In this document: positions 47,383 through 58,221 of the stretch, in pieces
Layout: each line of letters opens with the position of its first letter
Numbering within the stretch: position 1 is the stretch's first letter
DNA from: Copromyces sp. CBS 386.78
Lineage: Eukaryota; Ascomycota; Sordariomycetes; Sordariales; Sordariaceae
NCBI GenBank assembly: GCA_030685235.1
Contig: MU839204.1
Location: 1 to 64,000 of the forward strand
Direction: 5' to 3'
DNA length: 64,000 bases
The notes under the pieces: generated by a model
The model's input: only the letters and a program-made list of their open reading frames with translations
Database searches by the model: none
Told to the model about the DNA's origin: nothing
Position numbers and translations under genes: made by a program

Positions 47383-47945
47383 TTGTGACGAATGAGATCC
47401 CTTTCCTCTCATCAGTTATCATTTCAAAAATGTCTGGTCTTATCATGCTACGTATGGTACGAACATGCCACGCCACTCATTATGTTCGTCCCATCTCTCC
47501 TGACATACCGTACCTAGATGTTCATGCCATCCATCATATATCGTTCAACATAGATAGATGCCTACTAAAAGAGGAGACAGAAAGTAGTCTTTGCGAAAAC
47601 AAACAAACAGAGCTGAAGGAAGACCAGTGACATATAAACAGAAAACAAAACAAAACGAAAAGAAGGGGTATAAGAAAAGACGCCAGGTCCAGGTCTCTGT
47701 CGGTCCAGTCCAACCATGGAAAACATCCAACAATCCCACCAGATAGATAGATAGATCCCTATCCCTATCCCTCTCTCTCCAAGAAACAATTGCTGCACCC
47801 GGTATATATATATATATATCAAAAGGAAATCCCCCCCCCAAAAAAAAACATCTCTGTCCCTCTAGACTAGCCTCCCTCGCTTATCCATCCATCCATCCAT
47901 CCATCCCACCTCATAATGTCGGGTCTCCCACCTCATCAAATCAAA
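47383..47945. other. 0.56-kb 3' flank of the BTB gene
   Basis: Holds TAGA (about 47,742-47,756), ATATAT (about 47,803-47,819) and CATC (about 47,885-47,906) microsatellites. No gene. Confidence 0.6.
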
Positions 47946-50042
47946 TCATTCATAACTCACCCAAGGTAAATCCCGATCATAAACCGTCGTACAAGTCAAG
48001 TAACCGAGCACAGCGCCACTACTACTCGCACTCGCACCACCACCACCACCACCACTCGCCCCGCCATTTGCACCACTACCACTACTACTCTCTTTAGTAG
48101 TCGTCGGATGTTGTGCACCACTGCTTCCCGAAATCTCCAGCTCCAACCCGCTCCCCATCAAAGGCCTGACCACCTCCCTCGCCATAGCTTTGAGCTCCTC
48201 AATCCTCTTCTCGAACCTGCGCAGGTTATCCCTATTGTATAACTCTGGCGAGAGTTTGAGAAACCGCTTGCAGTCATCGTGGGTTAGGTATTCCTTTGGT
48301 GAACCACCTAGTAGACGAAACGTGCGGCCGAGAGTAGCGAGGGGGGTGGTTGTGGATGATGAATGCGCGGAAAAGGGTGCGTTTGCAGCGTAGGGGTCGC
48401 CGCCGTTGTTGCGGGCGGAGGCGGAGCCTGATGCCGAACCACCTGCGCTGGAAGAGGAGTTATGTCTGTTTCTGCTCCCGCTCCCCGGGACGTTATTATT
48501 ATTGTTGTTACCGCTGCTGCGATGTCCTCCGCCTCGCGTCCGTTCCGGAATGGCAGGTGGGTGTGGGTGGTGTTTGGCGGCAGATGGATACTCTGCCGAG
48601 GAGGAGGCAGGAGGGGAAGTGTTTTCCGCTAGCCATTCACGAAAAAATGACACAGCTAGCCAATCGACGTATCCGTTTCCCGGACCTACGCGCTCTCCTC
48701 CTCTACCCGTTAGTCCTAGCCGGAAAAGTCGTGCTTCCACCCGCGAAACGACCTCTTCGAGCTCGTCGACTTTATCCTCAATGATATCCACCACTGACTC
48801 GGGCATCGCCGCTCTTATACTCCTCTCGCCCGCGGGCCATTGGCCGACAACGTGGATCAGCGCCTCCTGAAAGATGACCTTGCTTCTTGCTAGGTACCCG
48901 AGTCGAAGGTAGGAGATGGGGTATTTCGCTATCTGCCGCCATAGCCGCGACTGGAATTGTAGCAGGTGGTGATCCACCCGCGGCCCGACGACGGCTAGGG
49001 CATCGTATTGGTCTGCTAGCTGCAGGAGAGACTTGCACTGCACGTAGGCGTCAGGGAGGGAGATGGGGTCGATTGTTGGTGGGTAGTTGTACATGATGCG
49101 GAAGAGGTTGTCGTAGTCGCGGAGGAGGTCGAGGTCTGCTTGGGAGGGTTCTTCGCGGGCTGGTGGGGGAGCGTTATGATGATTGCGATGGGAGGAGGAT
49201 GAGTGGGAGAGGCTGAGGTTGGCGACGGAGCGGAAGAAGGAGTTGGATTGGTGGGTGGACTTTTGGCTGTTACTCCTGTGTCGGCTTCCTGAGGACCCTG
49301 ACCCTGAGCCGTTGCCGAAGATGGATGACTGTGTTGGTGGTGGTGGTGGTGGTGGTGGTGAAGATTCCTCTTTCTGGACGAGCATGGGAATGTCGTTGTC
49401 GTCGGTACCGGTGTCGAGTTCGTATCGCCATCGTTTTGCTGGTGCAGATTCCTGCGTCGTCCTTGCTATTGTTCCTGTTTCTGCCACATTCCCGCTCCCA
49501 CTCTTGGATGCGCCGCCTGGCGCAGGTAACTCTGGTACTCCTCCTCCTCCTCCTCCTCCTCCTCCCGAAACTGTTTGAGCCCTCGACCATTCCTGGCTGG
49601 TGCTGGCCTCGAAGAAACCCGAACACCTGGTCAAAATATGTCGATGCAAAAGGTATCGGTTTTCGAGTCCGGAGGGGACGCGCACGACGATCTCGACATC
49701 GCCGCTGTGGCTGAAGATGGGAAACTCGTTTTGCGGAACGAAGGATGCGCCGCCGGCGTGGGATCGGTTATATCTTCGGGTTCGTGATGAGACGTACGAT
49801 TGCGACGAGTTGAAGTTGTTGTTGCTACTGCTGCTATGGTGACCGTGGCCATGGCCGTGATGGCTGCTGAAGCTGTCCCGGTGTGTCGCCCGCACGCCGG
49901 TGCCACCAGCGCCGCCGACAACCGAGGATGTTCCCCGTATCGCCAAAGTCGACACATCCCGGTCGCCGCCGCCGACTCCAAGTGAGCCAACACCAAGGCC
50001 GGCAGCAGCAGCGCCGGGCCCGGACCCGTACTGCGCGACCAT
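47946..50042 (-). CDS. BTB/POZ-like domain protein
   Basis: A 698-aa product from the first ATG (MVAQYGSGPG) of a long open frame. The frame continues 44 codons upstream without another ATG. Residues 1-100 are Gly/Ser/His-rich. Residues about 113-153 (SGDVEIVVRV, RYLLHRHILTRCSGFFEAS) match the start of a BTB domain. After a Gly/Pro/Ser-rich insert of roughly 200 residues, the pattern resumes with LFRIMYNYPP, LPDAYVQCKSLLQLADQYDA and ARSKVIFQEALIHVV, the arrangement seen in fungal BTB-like proteins. The rest is low complexity, with LTHDDCKRFLKLSPELYNRD near the end. BTB domains mediate dimerisation or cullin-3 adaptor binding; which applies here is unknown. The stop follows a GTGAGT sequence, so an unseen last exon is possible. 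Confidence 0.75.
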   Translation of the reverse strand: MVAQYGSGPGAAAAGLGVGSLGVGGGDRDVSTLAIRGTSSVVGGAGGTGVRATHRDSFSSHHGHGHGHHSSSSNNNFNSSQSYVSSRTRRYNRSHAGGASFVPQNEFPIFSHSGDVEIVVRVPSGLENRYLLHRHILTRCSGFFEASTSQEWSRAQTVSGGGGGGGGGVPELPAPGGASKSGSGNVAETGTIARTTQESAPAKRWRYELDTGTDDNDIPMLVQKEESSPPPPPPPPTQSSIFGNGSGSGSSGSRHRSNSQKSTHQSNSFFRSVANLSLSHSSSSHRNHHNAPPPAREEPSQADLDLLRDYDNLFRIMYNYPPTIDPISLPDAYVQCKSLLQLADQYDALAVVGPRVDHHLLQFQSRLWRQIAKYPISYLRLGYLARSKVIFQEALIHVVGQWPAGERSIRAAMPESVVDIIEDKVDELEEVVSRVEARLFRLGLTGRGGERVGPGNGYVDWLAVSFFREWLAENTSPPASSSAEYPSAAKHHPHPPAIPERTRGGGHRSSGNNNNNNVPGSGSRNRHNSSSSAGGSASGSASARNNGGDPYAANAPFSAHSSSTTTPLATLGRTFRLLGGSPKEYLTHDDCKRFLKLSPELYNRDNLRRFEKRIEELKAMAREVVRPLMGSGLELEISGSSGAQHPTTTKESSSGSGANGGASGGGGGGASASSSGAVLGYLTCTTVYDRDLPWVSYE

Positions 50043-52679
50043 GGGATTTTTGTCGAGGGTCGCAAGTCGCAATGCGGAGCGTACAATAGTCTGATGCGCT
50101 GTCCGTCGCCTGGCCCGCTGCTGATGGGGGAAGATGCCCTGCGTCAAACAGTGGATGCGCGCCAGTTGCAACACCCGGACTCGTTGGGTTGTGGACCCCT
50201 TTGACTACAAATGTTCCTTTCCCTAGCTAGGCTGGGCTGCCTCACTTTCTTCCCTTGTCGCCGTCGTCACCGTCCGCTTGGCTTGTGAGTGGTGAGTGTC
50301 GAATTGGTCGAAACGATGAATGAATGGACAGCTGGCTGCCGGGCCGCCGCCGCCGGGGTGGTTGGTGGTTTTAAGCTGAGGGGTCAATGCTGCCGCTGCG
50401 AAGTTGCGAGCGTCAGATGCATGCGGGCAGGAGGCTGGTTTCTCGATATCGCTCGCATGTACCGTAGGGTGACACTGTGAGTTGCTGGTCCGCCGCCGCC
50501 GCTGTCTGTAGAACTTTGAATTTGTGTGAGAGGATGCGGTTGTACGCGTTGCGATGCGCTGCGATGTGATGCGATGCGTGTTGTGTTTCTTCAGGTTCTT
50601 TCTCTCTCTTTCTCTCTCTCTCTCGCTTCGATTCGTCTTTTCGTCGTCGTCTCGTGCTTTACACAAAGGGAAAAAAACAAAAACAAAGTGCAAGATTCGG
50701 CAAGGCAAGGGAAAGAGCTGCAGGGGCAAGAAACAAGGACGGGAGGGAAAAAGAAGAAGAGACCAAGCAAAAAGCAGAAATCACTACAAAAACAGGAACA
50801 GGAACAAGATCAGGTACAGTACCGCAAAAGACGGTTGCATCCAATCCAGTCTTGAAAATCCAGGGCAAATCGCCAAGTCCTCAGGTGAATCAGATGAGTG
50901 CTTAACTCCAGCCCCACAAATAATCGCTGCTCTTTGCTCTTCGAGATCTTTTAACGACAAGGGAAACCCAAAAACAAAAATGCCAGGGGGTGTCTTCCAG
51001 TGTCGCCTGCTTCACCTGAAAGCTCGTCGAGGCTGTGTCGACTGTCGGCTGTGTCTTTGAACCGTTGCTAGGTAGTCTGCGAGGTCGTCTCTCGCTGTCT
51101 GTCGAGGACAATCGTCGATGGCGATTGATGGCGATATCGCCACCAGGGACAGGGGAAATACCACCCACCCACTAGTCGTTTTATTCGTAGAAGCAGTTGG
51201 AGGAGTGGTGGTGGTGGAACTGACAGGCGAGATTCCCGCTGTTAAGTCTTCTGCGAATGCGATTGACAGGAGGGCCGCCGCGACGAGATGCTTGGTTGAA
51301 AAAACTGTTTGGTGTGCCTCGCCAGTGCAGTTCAGTCGCCAGGAGCAAAGCAATCAGAGTTGATGGATGGTTCGAACTTGGAAGTGATGATGGTTGTCTT
51401 GTTGCTTTGCAGTGGTCAGAGGATAACGAATGTGAAGAGCTGGTCTCGATTCTTCAACACCGAATTCCAAGGCAAGGTAGAGTGAAAGAATACGCGCCGA
51501 GATGAATGCTTTAAACAAGGTCAAGTATCCAAAGTAGAAAAACGCTGTTAAATGAATGCATGAGCCAAGGTTGTTGGTGGTTCGCCCGAACGGTTGGAGC
51601 TTCAAGGTGGACTTGTTGCTTGATATGAAAACAAAGGGCTTCCTTCTATGCATACAACTTCAGTCTGGGACTCGTGAGGGACATCTTCCAGTTCTCTTGT
51701 TCTAGTTCCTCTTGTTTTTGTTTTTGTTGACATCCAAACGAAAACATCATTCAACGCTGCAGCTTCTTCTGTAATGGCTTCAGCCACTCAATGCAAAAGC
51801 ACGTCTGGGCGAGGTATGGTAGCCTGCAGCAGAGTGCACCGCCATCGTTCGCGGTTGTCGCTAGACCAGCATTTGTCTCGCCTGAGTCGTTCTTCTTTGA
51901 CGCAGTGCAGTGATTCCGCATCGAGTCGCGTTTCTCTTTATCTTGGAGGTTCTTTACTTCTTTATCTGTCCAAGTCGACATCCACTTGTTGGCGCGGATG
52001 GATATGTACGGTAGTAGACGAGCGGAAGCTCTTTATTCAACTTGGCCCCCACCTACCTCCAAGCTCGTCTTTGTCACGCGCAGCTCCCAACTACATAACT
52101 TCCATGCTTCTGACAACTCCATCACATTGTAGACAATGAAAAAGCTACCCTGTTGTTACCCTCGGAGAATGCATGTGTGGTTACCCGCACCGAGTCCAGA
52201 TAGTGCGTGGCTTTTATTTTCTGACGAGACAAATGAGACAAGTTCATCCACCCACCCATCCCCCACTTTGTCCCAACGTTATGCTGCTTCCGGCCGAGAG
52301 AACACAAAAAAGCCTTGACAGAGAAGATCGATAGTTCCTAAAAAAGGGCTTGGGTAAAAAGACATGGAAGTACAAGTAAGGGAGGGGAAAGACTGCTGTT
52401 TTGTCTTCAATTGTCTTCCATCGATGTCTTGTCTGTTCCCGCTGTGCACGGGCAGGTGAGGTGGTGGTGTCACTGCCTTATCAACTGTCATCGGTCGGTG
52501 TTGGATAAGGACAAAAAGACCCCAGATTCCGTCCTAACAGGAGCACATTAGAATTTTGCCCGTAAAGAGTTAGTCAAATAACTGTTTTTTTTTTTTAGGA
52601 CGGACTGCTCCTTTGACCCAGCGACCCGACCTGACATCAAAAGCATATCCATCCATCCAATCTCCTCGCATCTCCTCAG

Positions 52680-52711
<32 letters not shown>

Positions 52712-53708
52712 CCCATTGAGACTGCCCGTCTTGTCGGAGCAATAATAAATCAGAGTCTTCTTTTCAACTTTTACAAATCAGCAGTCGGGAGTTAAGGTAT
52801 GTATCACGAGCACCAACGGGCCGAGCCTCATCGCGTGGTCGTCGTCTAAGCGCCATCCGAGCACGCTCACTGCACAAGCAGAGCCACGCAAAGATCGCTT
52901 TTTATTCATCCGATCCCATGGAAACCCAATTGGCGGATACTCTCTTAACCTTTAACGTCCGCCATCGTGAGCAACGTCAATACTGTAACTTCGAGCTCGA
53001 AAGATGAGGCTGGTCGGATCGCAACGCCAAGGACAACCCAAGACCACTGACATCAACATGTGGATGCATTATTAGACTTCACTTTGACTTGGCATTTGAA
53101 AGCTCCGATTGAACAAGAAGCTCGAGGTTGGGATCCGCTCGCTTGTCTTATCGTACTCACCGCCTGGTCTTTTCGCCAGATCTTTTCACTAGCTTCACTT
53201 TGCATAAACAACTCAAGAAACCAATCACGAGAACCTTGCTTGCTTGCTCAATAGGTACTTTGTTTGCTTGATTTTAACTTCTATTCTTACAGATACAGTT
53301 CGCCTTGGCGTTGCGCGTTCGCTTAATCTCGCCGCGCTCATTCCATGAAACCCCCAGAAAAGTTACCCCGGATTTGCCGCCGAATCGCTTGTTTGTCGGA
53401 ACCCAGAAAAAGGTCGAACCGAACCATAAAGTGGGAAAGGAAAACCTCGTAAACCGTTTGCGTAAAAGATGAAAAGAAACATTCAAGTCAGTTCGGATGA
53501 GAGATATTGATCAAAAGAATTGCAGAAAAAATCGCAATCGCTGGCAAGTCGTTGAACCACGCATTGGCCATGCCGGTCGTGACCTCTTTTGTCGTTCGCC
53601 AATCAACGCCTGAAACGCATGTTGCCCAGTCCCCTAGTAACGCCAACCAACCACAGAAAAACAGCCCGAATCGAAGATTGAAGAAATGAGAACGCAATGT
53701 AACGCTCT
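50043..53708. other. 3.7-kb intergenic region, no supported gene
   Basis: Begins with the 5' flank of the BTB gene (TCTCTC tract at about 50,597-50,624) and ends at the 3' end of the next gene. Frames of 60-168 aa occur on both strands without domain features. A T30 homopolymer lies at 52,682-52,711. A gene with many short exons could be missed. Confidence 0.55.
52682..52711. repeat. T30 homopolymer
   Basis: Thirty consecutive T on the plus strand in otherwise ordinary intergenic DNA. Confidence 0.95.
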
Positions 53709-54626
53709 CTAGCTCATATCCATCTCGCTGGCAACATCAAAGATGGATGGGCCAGCATTGGTGGGCCTGGTCGTTTGAGAGGCATCCATTGTGACGGGGC
53801 CATCGAAAACAGGCGGTGCTCCCTTGAGATTTTGAAGCATGCCGTCGGAAGTCTTGCTGACAAGCCGCCCTTGACGAAGGTTCTCGGCGAATAGGAAGTA
53901 CCCTTCGGTAGCCTCAACCAGGAACGCCTCCAGGCCATGGCTTTCCAATAGAATCTTGGCATTGGTGACGGGGTAGTGATTTTCGATGTAGCGCGCCCAA
54001 CCACGAGCTGCGGGTTGCTTGCTTTCGGGGATTCGGGCCCAGCCGATGCCGAGATGAACGGTGAAGTCGTCAACAATTGGGCCGGCCAACGAATCCGATG
54101 AGGCGGTCATTGTGTTGGAAGTGTCGCGCAATGGGCTGCCGCCGCGACTCGAGAGATTGCTGTTGGAGGAGCGAGGGTCGAGCCGTTGCGATTTGTGGCT
54201 GCGCAGGGATGGTCTTTCTTGCGACATTTGTTGCTGCAAGCTGAGAGCCTCTTCGGACTTGCGCGCCGCTTCGAGTTGAGCCTTCTCGTCGACCCAAGTG
54301 CCGGATTGACTGCTGGCATCTGCGACGTATCCGGACTTCTTTCTGACGAGGGTCATGCCAGGGCCATAGACCCATTCGTCTTCCGACTCCTTGATGACGG
54401 GCTCGACAATCTTCTCAGGAGGGTCGAGGTTGACGGCGGCTTCATCGCGCGAGCGTTTGCGGCCGGCCGCGGAGCAGTTGCGGAGGAGTTGGGGCCATAA
54501 GACGGGTTGGCTGAGCGAGGCTTGCTGGTCCAGGTAGGACTTGCCAAACGAGAAGTTGTGGGCGACCTGTGCTGGCATGGTGACGACGGGCGACGAGGAG
54601 GCGTAGTAGCGGTCGAAAGACGGCAT
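53709..54626 (-). CDS. Unrecognised fungal protein, 305 aa
   Basis: An uninterrupted frame from the ATG at 54,626 (MPSFDRYYASS). The reading frame extends a little upstream without an ATG. Visible parts are QPVLWPQLLRNCS (40-53), a basic patch GRKRSRDE (55-62) that may be a nuclear localisation signal, and EDEWVYGPGMTLVRKKSGYV (82-101). A Ser/Gln-rich middle follows. The ordered region at about 193-268 contains GIGWARIPESKQPAARGWAR and LESHGLEAFLVEATEGYFLF. I do not recognise a family. Codon use and the lack of repeats suggest a real gene. The last 35 residues are Thr/Pro-rich. Confidence 0.72.
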   Translation of the reverse strand: MPSFDRYYASSSPVVTMPAQVAHNFSFGKSYLDQQASLSQPVLWPQLLRNCSAAGRKRSRDEAAVNLDPPEKIVEPVIKESEDEWVYGPGMTLVRKKSGYVADASSQSGTWVDEKAQLEAARKSEEALSLQQQMSQERPSLRSHKSQRLDPRSSNSNLSSRGGSPLRDTSNTMTASSDSLAGPIVDDFTVHLGIGWARIPESKQPAARGWARYIENHYPVTNAKILLESHGLEAFLVEATEGYFLFAENLRQGRLVSKTSDGMLQNLKGAPPVFDGPVTMDASQTTRPTNAGPSIFDVASEMDMS

Positions 54627-57114
54627 GATGGGTGGTACCTGTTGAGCACTCGGTAAACGTCTAAGGTGAGGGCGTGTAAGTCGCAGGTGATCCGGCACTA
54701 GTCAGATCAGACGCGTTGGTGATATGATTCCAAGTGTAGACGACAACGTCTAGAGAAAAGAATTGGCCGGAGGGTATCAATGTAGATGGCCAGAAGAGGG
54801 AGGGTGAGGTGTTGTGGTAGGTAGGTGAGGACTTGAACGTCCTACGAGCTAAGGTGTAAGTGATGGTATAAGCTGGCGCCAAGATTGGTGGGTATAAGCC
54901 AGAGTAAGAGATGGTTGAATAGATGAGCAGGCTGGAGGTGGCCTGTAGTAGACGACGAGGAGGAGGACAGGAGGGACTGGGAGGTCTTATAGTATCCTTA
55001 GGAGCCTCGTGATCAGGAAGGATGGTGTTGGTGGAGGAAGGTAGATATAAATGAGAGTGGGTGAGGAAGAAAAGAGAGGAAGAGGATGGGACGGAAGAAA
55101 AGGGAAGTTGGTAGAGGAGGGTGTGTAGAAAAAAGAATCAGATCACAGAACTGGGGAAGAGATGGAAGAGAAAGTAGAAACTGAAGTAGCAGGTACTGTG
55201 TGAGGGATGGGGAATTGGGGATGCAGGCGGCGAAATGTGGGAGAGCAAAAAGAGAGGCAGAAGACGGGGACCTGCGAGACCTCTGACCCCAGGCCATCCT
55301 GGACCGTTGGAGGTCCGTCGTGGACGCGGGCGTAGACCGTGGTCTGTGGTGGTCCATTGTGTGGAAGCTGGAGGCGCGCGAGGGTGCGAGACTGCGAGCC
55401 TGCAAGAGCCTGGCGAGGGTGTCTCTCTTGTGTGTACAGTATGGCACGAGAAAGGCAGACAGAAAAGGCAATCGAGCTGACAGGGCGCACAGCTGCCGGC
55501 TGGCACGGTCTGCCATCTTGTGCCAAGCGTTGCGGCTATTGGACGGGACGCTATGACCGAGCATTGCTAGGTACCTCTACATATTGCCGGCAGCACAGGC
55601 CGCGGCATCCAGTGCAGGTACAAAGGTACAACCCTGCTCAGGTACATCGCGCCAGGAACCGCCCAGCGGACGCCAGGGTGCGGCAATCGCCTGAATGATC
55701 TCCAATTGGCTTTCGGAGGATAAAGCGGGCCACAGCTAAAGTAGGGAGTCTCTCATTGGCTTGTTGGTTCTGGGGCAGAAGTGCGGAACATCTCGTAGCT
55801 CCGAATCCGGTTAGCCTGGCAGAGCAATGATTCTAGGGCAGGCGGTTTGCCCCCTTGTTGACAAAAAGGCAGAAAAGGGTGGCCGGCAACCCGCCTCGCT
55901 TTTTTCTGAAGAGGAGCCAAGCCCGCGTTGGCCATCCCCACCCGGAACGCGACTGTCTTCTCACAGAAATCCAAAATGTCACCGAGCCTGGAAGGTAAGG
56001 TGGCTCGTGCACGGGCTGTCAGAGCAGCCGTCTCGCTTCGTTCCTTCCCCCGGTGAGGCCGGGCGGCAGATTCCATCAAACGGAACCGACTGATTCTAGG
56101 TATGTGCCGTGAATGGCTCCACTCCTTTGCGGGCTTCCCCACTTTCCGTCTGTCGCACTTTCCGTTTTGCTTTGCGGAAATCTTATACCCCTGCATCCCG
56201 TTTTTCGACGCCCTCCGGCTGCATCACCCAATGATCTGGTGCGCTCTTGTGCGCTGTTTCAAAATTTCCACCCCTTCTTAAAATGCAGCTTCTGGTCAGC
56301 TGATATCTTGCCTGCCGGCCGGCAAACGCCATCCCAGCTTAAGTCCGTGCACTCTTCATGCAGGTAAGTATCCAGTCTTCGTAAGGTACCTAGGTACCCC
56401 AGACCGCCTAATAAGCTCCCCCAATTGTGCAACAGATAACAGAGTTGTTGTGCAAGTTGTGTTGTGTAAAACCGACTCGGTCAATCCCTTCCCATCTTCG
56501 TCCTTCCATCCTGTCCCCTCCCGCAAGACTCGACTGGGCGGCTCGGCTCGACTTGACTCGAAACACACAGCCCTTTCCTGCAAATCATGTCCCAATCCAT
56601 TCAATTTTATCCATCGCCCTCCATCACCAACCAGCCTCACTCGCGCGAGTGCACCGCCTTTGGTTGCCCGATTTGCTTCACACGACGTAACAAAATGGAG
56701 AACTGAACCCTGAAGAGCGAGCCATGTCAGGACTGCTGGCTGGTCCATGATTGAGCATCACCCAAGTGGTGGCGGAGTTCGCCATGATGATCCCTTATTT
56801 TATAAGTGTACTAGTATTTTTGTTGTATCCATCAACAAAAACAATCTATCTGACAATGATAGAGCTTCATTGACAAGTTCCAACGAGTGGCGGACTGTCG
56901 GCTGTCCTGTCCTCTTCGATAACAATGCCATCACGATGCATCAACCACACATCACCCATCGCCAACACCGCCAAGCCATTACCTCATTCTTCATCTTAGC
57001 CCCTTAGTCCAAGTACTGCATTCTAAAACCAACGCACTCGACTTCTTTCATCATAGAGCCACCAGCGCATCATCGTCACACCTTCCTTCACCCCCTCTTT
57101 AAGCTTCCACTTCA
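54627..57114. other. 2.5-kb intergenic region, no supported gene
   Basis: Upstream flank of the 305-aa protein gene and downstream flank of the 368-aa protein gene. Several frames of 80-183 aa on both strands (55,000-56,750) lack recognisable features, and the longest is a Ser/Pro/Leu-rich translation of pyrimidine-rich DNA. Confidence 0.5.
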
Positions 57115-58221
57115 TCACATATGCGCCAGCGGCGCCTCCTCCCCGACACCCCCTTCTCCCCTAACATCAACAAACACAACCCCATCATCATCTGTATGAT
57201 TCTCCGTGCCGCCATACAATCCCACCATCCCAGGAGTCCTTAGTCCCTGCGGACTTGGCTCTCTTCTACCCCCATGCCTCACCTGCCTCTGCGCCCGACT
57301 AGTCGTCGGCGTCCTTTGCTCTTGCGAAACTGAGGCTCGCCAACCGGCAGGCACCGTATACGCCCCTTGTCGGAGTAGTCGACTCTGATGCCGAGCCTCG
57401 GGCAAGTTCTGCGGTGTACGAGGCTGCGACGAGGCTGGAAGGGAGTCATTGTAGACCCGGAAGGCTGCGGGGGTTCTAGCCGGAGTGGTAGCGGGCGGCC
57501 TGGGCGTGGTTGCGGGCCTTCGAGACGGTGTCGTAGGGGTTTCGATGACTGGTGCAGGCCTGGTACTGACGCTGCTAGGCGTTGCCGCAGCTGGCGTATG
57601 GCTTCTGCCGCTGGCGAGACGCGTTAAGCGTTCGGAGGGAGAGCTACCATGGCGGGGAAGAGCAGCGGCAGAGGCAGACTTGGCCGCAGAAGAGGGACTA
57701 GCCGTCCCGGTCCTGATGCTCAGGTTTTGGAATGAAAGCTCGAATTGCTCGAAAGTACAGGCACTGTCTCTGTTGCTACGGCGAGCGAACGACGTCCTAG
57801 ACGTTCTGATAGGCAGCTGACTCCGAGACGAGCTAGCTTGGGGCTGCTGGTCGACATCACGCTCATCCCCAGCACCATCAACAGACTGCTCGCAGTTATG
57901 CTGGTCAAACGAGGTATTGGGGCACGGCGGCCGGGCAGTGGGGACCACTTCGGTTTGCTCTTCAGGGAAGCGGGCAGGCAAAACGGGCAGCTGGACAAGT
58001 TGCTCTGCGCTGTCATGGTCGGGGATGTCTGTCTCCTCATCGCTGTCGCTGTAGTCCGGCAGCGATGGGGATGAAGGTACCGATGCCGCGTTTTCAGAGG
58101 CGCGTGTGCGTGCGGGCCATTTCCTCTTGGTGCTGATTCGGCGGTAGGCCCTGCGGCGGTTCTCGACTTCTTCGACCTCTGCCATTGTTAAGGCGAGGAC
58201 GGTAGGTCGGAGACGAAGCAT
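57115..58221 (-). CDS. Unrecognised Ser/Thr/Pro-rich protein, 368 aa
   Basis: Starts at MLRLRPTVLALTMAEVEEVE (first ATG; the second at residue 12 is also possible). It opens with a basic stretch ENRRRAYRRISTKRKWPAR. An acidic patch (DYSDSDEETDIPDHDS) follows. An ordered piece SACTFEQFELSFQNLSI lies near residue 165. A long Thr/Pro/Ala-rich region (PATTPRPPATTPARTPAA) precedes QSRLLRQGAYTVPAGWRASV and an acidic end. Most of it is probably disordered. No family recognised. The open 1.1-kb frame supports a real gene, but introns near the 5' end cannot be excluded. Confidence 0.62.
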   Translation of the reverse strand: MLRLRPTVLALTMAEVEEVENRRRAYRRISTKRKWPARTRASENAASVPSSPSLPDYSDSDEETDIPDHDSAEQLVQLPVLPARFPEEQTEVVPTARPPCPNTSFDQHNCEQSVDGAGDERDVDQQPQASSSRSQLPIRTSRTSFARRSNRDSACTFEQFELSFQNLSIRTGTASPSSAAKSASAAALPRHGSSPSERLTRLASGRSHTPAAATPSSVSTRPAPVIETPTTPSRRPATTPRPPATTPARTPAAFRVYNDSLPASSQPRTPQNLPEARHQSRLLRQGAYTVPAGWRASVSQEQRTPTTSRAQRQVRHGGRREPSPQGLRTPGMVGLYGGTENHTDDDGVVFVDVRGEGGVGEEAPLAHM

